The notes beneath the pieces are model-generated. The model saw nothing but the letters and a program-made list of their open reading frames with translations, was not told where the DNA came from and made no database searches. From Nitrospinota bacterium (lineage in GTDB: Bacteria; JAUXIQ01), in the NCBI GenBank assembly GCA_030620925.1, contig JAUXIQ010000067.1, forward strand, positions 1-8,429: a DNA stretch of 8,429 bases, written 5' to 3'. Position numbers and translations under genes: made by a program. Shown here in pieces: positions 5,731-8,429 of this stretch (the stretch's first letter is position 1; every line of letters starts with the position of its first letter).

Positions 5731-6918
5731 ATGAGAATAATTCTATTTACGGGCAAAGGAGGCGTGGGGAAAACCACCATCTCAGCCGCTACCGCCGTCA
5801 GGTGCGCTCAACTGGGTTACAGGACCATAGTCATCAGCACCGACATTGCCCACAGCCTGGCCGACGCTTTTGGAGAAGAGATAGGCAACGAGCCCGTTTC
5901 TCTCATGGACAACCTCTGCGCGCAGGAAATAGACGTCAACGAAGAAATCAAAGCCCACTGGGGCACCATCCAGGATTTCGTCACCAGCTTCCTCACCAAG
6001 CAGGGGTTTGACGCGATCATCGCCGAGGAGTTCTCTGTTTTTCCGGGGACAGAGGAGATGTTTTCCCTCATGAAGCTCAATAGTCATTACGAGAGCGGGA
6101 AATACGACGTGGCGATCGTAGACTGTGCACCCACGGGGGCCACTATCAGGATGCTCAGTTTTCCCGATATCCTCAAATGGTACATGGAGAAGCTGTTCAA
6201 CCTGGAACGCAAGCTGGTGAGGACCCTTCGTCCCATAGCCCAGAAGATAACCAAGATACCGCTCCCCTCGGATGATGTATACATATCCTTCGAAGAACTT
6301 TACAAAAAAGTGGGCAACATCAAGGACATCCTGATGAACCCCAAGGAAGCCAGCATAAGGTTAGTTTGCAACGCCGAGAAGATGGTCATCAAAGAGTCGC
6401 AGCGCGCTTATACCTATCTCAACCTGTTCGGATATCCGGTGGACTCGGTGGTGGTGAACCGTCTACTCCCTTCCGAGGCGCGTAAATCCTACCTGCAGCA
6501 TTGGAAATCCATACAGGAAAAATACCTGAAGGAGGTGGAGGAGGCGTTCGGCCCACTGCCCATATTCCACGTAAAGTTCTTCGAGAGGGAGATATCGGGC
6601 GCTGGGGACCTTTCCCTGGTCGCTGATGATACTTACGGGGAAAGCGATCCCGCCAAAATACTCTACCGCGGTAAACCCATGCAAATAAAGCAGAAAGGCA
6701 AGGATTACAACCTCTCGCTGAAACTCCCCTTCATGGACAAAGAAAACCTTGATATGTGGGTGCGGGGAGACGAGTTGATCCTTCAGGTGGATAACTTCAA
6801 GCGGAACATTTTCCTCCCCAGGACTCTGGTGGACAAAAAGATAAAGAACGCCGAGTTTCTGGGAAACACGCTGCATATAACCTTTGAGGGAGAAAAAGAT
6901 GGCGGAAAGAAAAAGTAA
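5731..6918 (+). CDS. ArsA/Get3-like ATPase with C-terminal HSP20-like domain
   Basis: This 395-residue protein has a single ATPase unit of the ArsA/Get3 (SIMIBI) class. Visible are the deviant Walker A G-K-G-G-V-G-K-T-T at 8-16, switch I S-T-D-I-A-H-S at 36-42 (usually D-P-A-H-S), the P-G-x-E-E motif at 105-109, and switch II D-C-A-P-T-G at 131-136. The later S/V-x-N-R segment (V-V-V-N-R-L-L-P) is also present. Residues from about 318 to 385 look like the all-beta ArsA_HSP20 domain. Get3's zinc CxxC is absent and no cysteine triad for arsenite is evident, and no arsenic genes are nearby, so neither arsenite pumping nor tail-anchored protein targeting can be claimed. The ATG at 5731 is favoured over 5725 because GGAG lies 8 bases before it. 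The gene overlaps the next by 20 bases. Confidence 0.92.
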   Translation: MRIILFTGKGGVGKTTISAATAVRCAQLGYRTIVISTDIAHSLADAFGEEIGNEPVSLMDNLCAQEIDVNEEIKAHWGTIQDFVTSFLTKQGFDAIIAEEFSVFPGTEEMFSLMKLNSHYESGKYDVAIVDCAPTGATIRMLSFPDILKWYMEKLFNLERKLVRTLRPIAQKITKIPLPSDDVYISFEELYKKVGNIKDILMNPKEASIRLVCNAEKMVIKESQRAYTYLNLFGYPVDSVVVNRLLPSEARKSYLQHWKSIQEKYLKEVEEAFGPLPIFHVKFFEREISGAGDLSLVADDTYGESDPAKILYRGKPMQIKQKGKDYNLSLKLPFMDKENLDMWVRGDELILQVDNFKRNIFLPRTLVDKKIKNAEFLGNTLHITFEGEKDGGKKK

Positions 6919-7096
6919 AAAGAGTGTGGAGAGCGATCTTCTCCCCGAGTTTTCAGAAGCCAAGAGCCATCTACTGAAAGCGCAGAAGGAGTTTTTACTG
7001 GCGGTACGATCCGTATTGGATAAAGCCATAGAGCGAGCCGAAGACGTTGCCAAAAAACAGAAGAGAAAGACGATCAAGAAGGTCGAGATAAAGTAG
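6899..7096 (+). CDS. Small charged helical protein coupled to the ArsA-like ATPase
   Basis: The product is a 65-residue protein I cannot assign to a named family. Both ends are lysine-rich. The middle (about residues 18-52) is a strongly amphipathic helix: F-S-E-A-K-S-H-L-L-K-A-Q-K-E-F then L-D-K-A-I-E-R-A-E-D-V, suggesting a coiled coil or a surface for binding the ATPase. There is no signal peptide, cysteine or membrane segment. The start is inside the ATPase gene, overlapping it by 20 bases in another frame. GAGGGAG lies 6 bases before the ATG, so translation is well supported and probably coupled. An in-frame TTG at 6884 is unlikely, since it overlaps the same ribosome binding site. A role as partner or regulator of the ATPase is inference from position only. 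Confidence 0.75.
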   Translation: MAERKSKKSVESDLLPEFSEAKSHLLKAQKEFLLAVRSVLDKAIERAEDVAKKQKRKTIKKVEIK

Positions 7097-7099
7097 TAT

Positions 7100-7118
7100 G
7101 CCCACGGCGGCTTTTTTT
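7100..7118 (+). terminator. Weak candidate intrinsic terminator
   Basis: A short GCC...GGC stem (7100-7102 with 7109-7111) is followed directly by seven T (7112-7118), just after the small-protein stop. The stem is only 3 bp, so the hairpin is marginal and the T-run is the main support. If it works, the DAHP synthase gene would have its own promoter. Confidence 0.3.
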
Positions 7119-7123
7119 AACCC

Positions 7124-7152
7124 TCCCGGCTACCGGGAAACCCCGGCGCCGG
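7124..7152. repeat. GC-rich hairpin and palindrome ahead of the DAHP synthase gene
   Basis: TCCCGG (7124-7129) and CCGGGA (7133-7138) form a 6-bp stem with a 3-base loop. Five bases further, CCGGCGCCGG (7143-7152) is a perfect 10-base palindrome. No T-run follows either. They could be an attenuator part, an operator or an RNA stability element in the leader of the aromatic gene, or chance in GC-rich sequence. Confidence 0.4.
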
Positions 7153-7188
7153 ATAACAATCACCTGATCAGAATCCGAGGAAGAGCAG

Positions 7189-8202
7189 ATGATAATAGTT
7201 CTCAAACCAAGTACCACTGACGAGGAATTAAAAGAGATCGAGAAGAAGGTCAATGAGTGGGGGCTCAAGCTCCACGTCTCCAAAGGCACCGACAGGACTA
7301 TCCTGGGCGTCATAGGCGGCGACGCCGTCATGTACCAGGACGCTTTGATAGGCTTCCCCGGGGTGGAAAAGATAATGCCCATCATGCAGCCCTTCAAGCT
7401 GGTGGGCCGCGAGATCAAACCCTTCGACACCGTGGTCAAAGTCGGCGACACGGAAATAGGGGGAAAGAAGATCAACGTCATGGCCGGGCCCTGCGCCATC
7501 GAGAATTTGGACATACTGCTGGAGATCGCCGACACGGTGAAGGAAGCGGGGGCCACCTTCCTGCGCGGCGGCGCTTTCAAGCCGAGGACATCCCCCTACA
7601 GCTTTCAGGGCCTGGAAGAAGAAGGGCTCAAATACCTTGCAGAGGCCAAGGAGCGCACCGGTCTCAACGTCATAACCGAGCTGATGGACCCCAGGGATTT
7701 GGAGCTGGTCCACCGCTACACGGATATCATTCAGATAGGCGCCCGCAATATGCAGAACTTCAGGCTCCTCAAGGAAGTGGGAAACCAGGAAAAGCCCGTG
7801 CTGCTCAAGAGGGGCATGAGCTCCACCATAAACGACCTCCTCATGTCCGCCGAATATATCGCCTCCAACGGGAACGAAAACATAATCCTCTGCGAACGCG
7901 GCATAAGAACCTTCGAGAACTATACCCGCAACACCCTGGACCTCAGCGCCGTACCCGCAGCGAAGGAGCTGAGCCACCTTCCCGTCGTAGTGGACCCCAG
8001 CCACGGGGTGGGCAAGTGGAGCCTGGTCATGCCCATGGCCAAAGCCGCCCTGGCCGCCGGCGCTGACGGCCTGATGATAGAAGTTCACCCCAGGCCTCAG
8101 GAGGCCTTCTCCGACGGCCCTCAGTCTCTCAAACCCAAAGTATTCGCCCGGATGATGGAAGAACTAAAAGAGATAGCCTCGGCAGTAGGCAGAGAGCTAT
8201 AG
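7189..8202 (+). CDS. aroF: 3-deoxy-7-phosphoheptulonate (DAHP) synthase, type I-beta
   Basis: The enzyme condenses phosphoenolpyruvate and erythrose 4-phosphate to DAHP, the first step of the shikimate pathway. The 337 residues match the Thermotoga-type I-beta form. An N-terminal ferredoxin-like domain (about 1-70) is linked to feedback control by aromatic amino acids in this family, and the TIM barrel follows. Barrel motifs include M-A-G-P-C-A-I-E at 98-105, K-P-R-T-S-P-Y at 131-137, G-A-R-N-M-Q-N-F at 184-191 and L-L-K-R-G at 205-209. C102, H272, E298 and D309 fall at the metal-ligand positions reported for the Thermotoga maritima enzyme, so it should be active. GAGG lies 8 bases before the ATG. 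No other aromatic pathway gene is in the window. The next gene starts 12 bases after the stop. Confidence 0.97.
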   Translation: MIIVLKPSTTDEELKEIEKKVNEWGLKLHVSKGTDRTILGVIGGDAVMYQDALIGFPGVEKIMPIMQPFKLVGREIKPFDTVVKVGDTEIGGKKINVMAGPCAIENLDILLEIADTVKEAGATFLRGGAFKPRTSPYSFQGLEEEGLKYLAEAKERTGLNVITELMDPRDLELVHRYTDIIQIGARNMQNFRLLKEVGNQEKPVLLKRGMSSTINDLLMSAEYIASNGNENIILCERGIRTFENYTRNTLDLSAVPAAKELSHLPVVVDPSHGVGKWSLVMPMAKAALAAGADGLMIEVHPRPQEAFSDGPQSLKPKVFARMMEELKEIASAVGREL

Positions 8203-8214
8203 GAAGACGGACCA

Positions 8215-8429
8215 ATGAATGTACACATTACTATATACGGAGATTACGTCTGCCCCTTCTGTTATGTCGGGGACGAAATGATCAAACAGTTGGGAGAGGA
8301 ATACGATTTAACCGTCGAATGGCGGGGGTACCAGATCCATAAAGAAGGGAAATCCTCCCGATATATGGAGCCGGGCTATGTGGACAGAAAGTGGAATATC
8401 CTCAGACAACTGGCCGCGGAAATGGAAAG
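8215..8429 (+). CDS. DsbA-family (FrnE-like) thiol oxidoreductase, 3' end outside window
   Basis: Only the first 71 codons are present; the frame is open to the right edge. The N-terminus reads I-T-I-Y-G-D-Y-V-C-P-F-C-Y-V-G, a thioredoxin-fold first strand followed by a C-P-F-C active site at about residues 13-16. The following W-R-G-Y-Q-I-H resembles the W-x-P-F-x-L-x-P region of FrnE-like cytoplasmic DsbA relatives. No signal peptide precedes the motif, so a cytoplasmic location is likely, unlike periplasmic DsbA. The related 2-hydroxychromene-2-carboxylate isomerases normally lack the second cysteine, so an oxidoreductase is favoured. AGGAAG lies about 8 bases before the ATG, which is 12 bases after the DAHP synthase stop, so the two are probably co-transcribed. 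Confidence 0.85.
   Translation, partial: MNVHITIYGDYVCPFCYVGDEMIKQLGEEYDLTVEWRGYQIHKEGKSSRYMEPGYVDRKWNILRQLAAEME

Noticed and set aside
5731-6918. Arsenite efflux ATPase (arsA) as a firm name
   Set aside because: No arsB, arsC, arsD or arsR is nearby and no arsenite-binding cysteine set is visible, so only a family-level name is justified.
7151-7160. GGATAACAAT resembling part of a lac operator
   Set aside because: It is a single short match without the symmetric half and without a LacI-type gene nearby; chance explains it.
7228-8088. Long minus-strand open frame opposite the DAHP synthase gene (286 residues)
   Set aside because: It is fully antisense to a gene with all its catalytic residues. 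The translation is rich in H, G and V as expected for a shadow frame, and no ribosome binding site or domain was seen.

Overview
This is an ordinary-looking bacterial chromosomal segment of roughly mid-50s percent GC by eye. It has Shine-Dalgarno sites, sigma70-type promoters and a high use of ATA and AGG codons. The gene content fits an anaerobic or thermophilic bacterial lineage: a Thermotoga-type DAHP synthase, a single-domain ArsA-like ATPase with a C-terminal HSP20-like domain, and a DUF47-PiT phosphate pair. A Chloroflexota (Dehalococcoidia-like) or related host is a low-confidence guess. The first ~220 bases are clearly more AT-rich than the rest and may come from a different source.

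Layout. Positions 1-223 hold the 3' end of a plus-strand gene, perhaps helicase-related. It converges on a run of six minus-strand genes, which in transcription order are: a DUF47 (PhoU-like) protein (5477-4806), a PiT phosphate permease (4746-3499), a RidA-family enamine/imine deaminase (3457-3062), a tandem GNAT acetyltransferase (3018-1978), a B12-binding-domain radical SAM protein (about 1929-490) and an unrecognised 77-residue protein (477-244). Gaps between them are 12 to 59 bases and no convincing internal terminator is visible, so one long operon is possible. Two transcription units (phosphate pair, then the RidA group) are equally possible.

A 253-base divergent intergenic region (5478-5730) separates this run from the plus-strand genes. 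It carries a good candidate promoter in each direction and a repeated AATAGA element that overlaps the -10 of the phosphate promoter. To the right lie an ArsA/Get3-like ATPase (5731-6918), a 65-residue charged helical protein that overlaps its end by 20 bases, a hairpin-rich 92-base spacer, a type I-beta DAHP synthase for the shikimate pathway (7189-8202), and the start of a DsbA-family (FrnE-like) thiol oxidoreductase cut by the window edge.

How they work together. DUF47 and PiT are a well-known phosphate-uptake pair. The RidA, GNAT, radical SAM and 77-residue group has no known pathway that I can name and is the least explained part. The ArsA-like ATPase and its overlapping small partner look translationally coupled. 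I see no CRISPR array, insertion sequence, tRNA or rRNA. I found no clear evidence of a new system; the best candidates for follow-up are the radical SAM/77-residue pair and the ATPase/small-protein pair.
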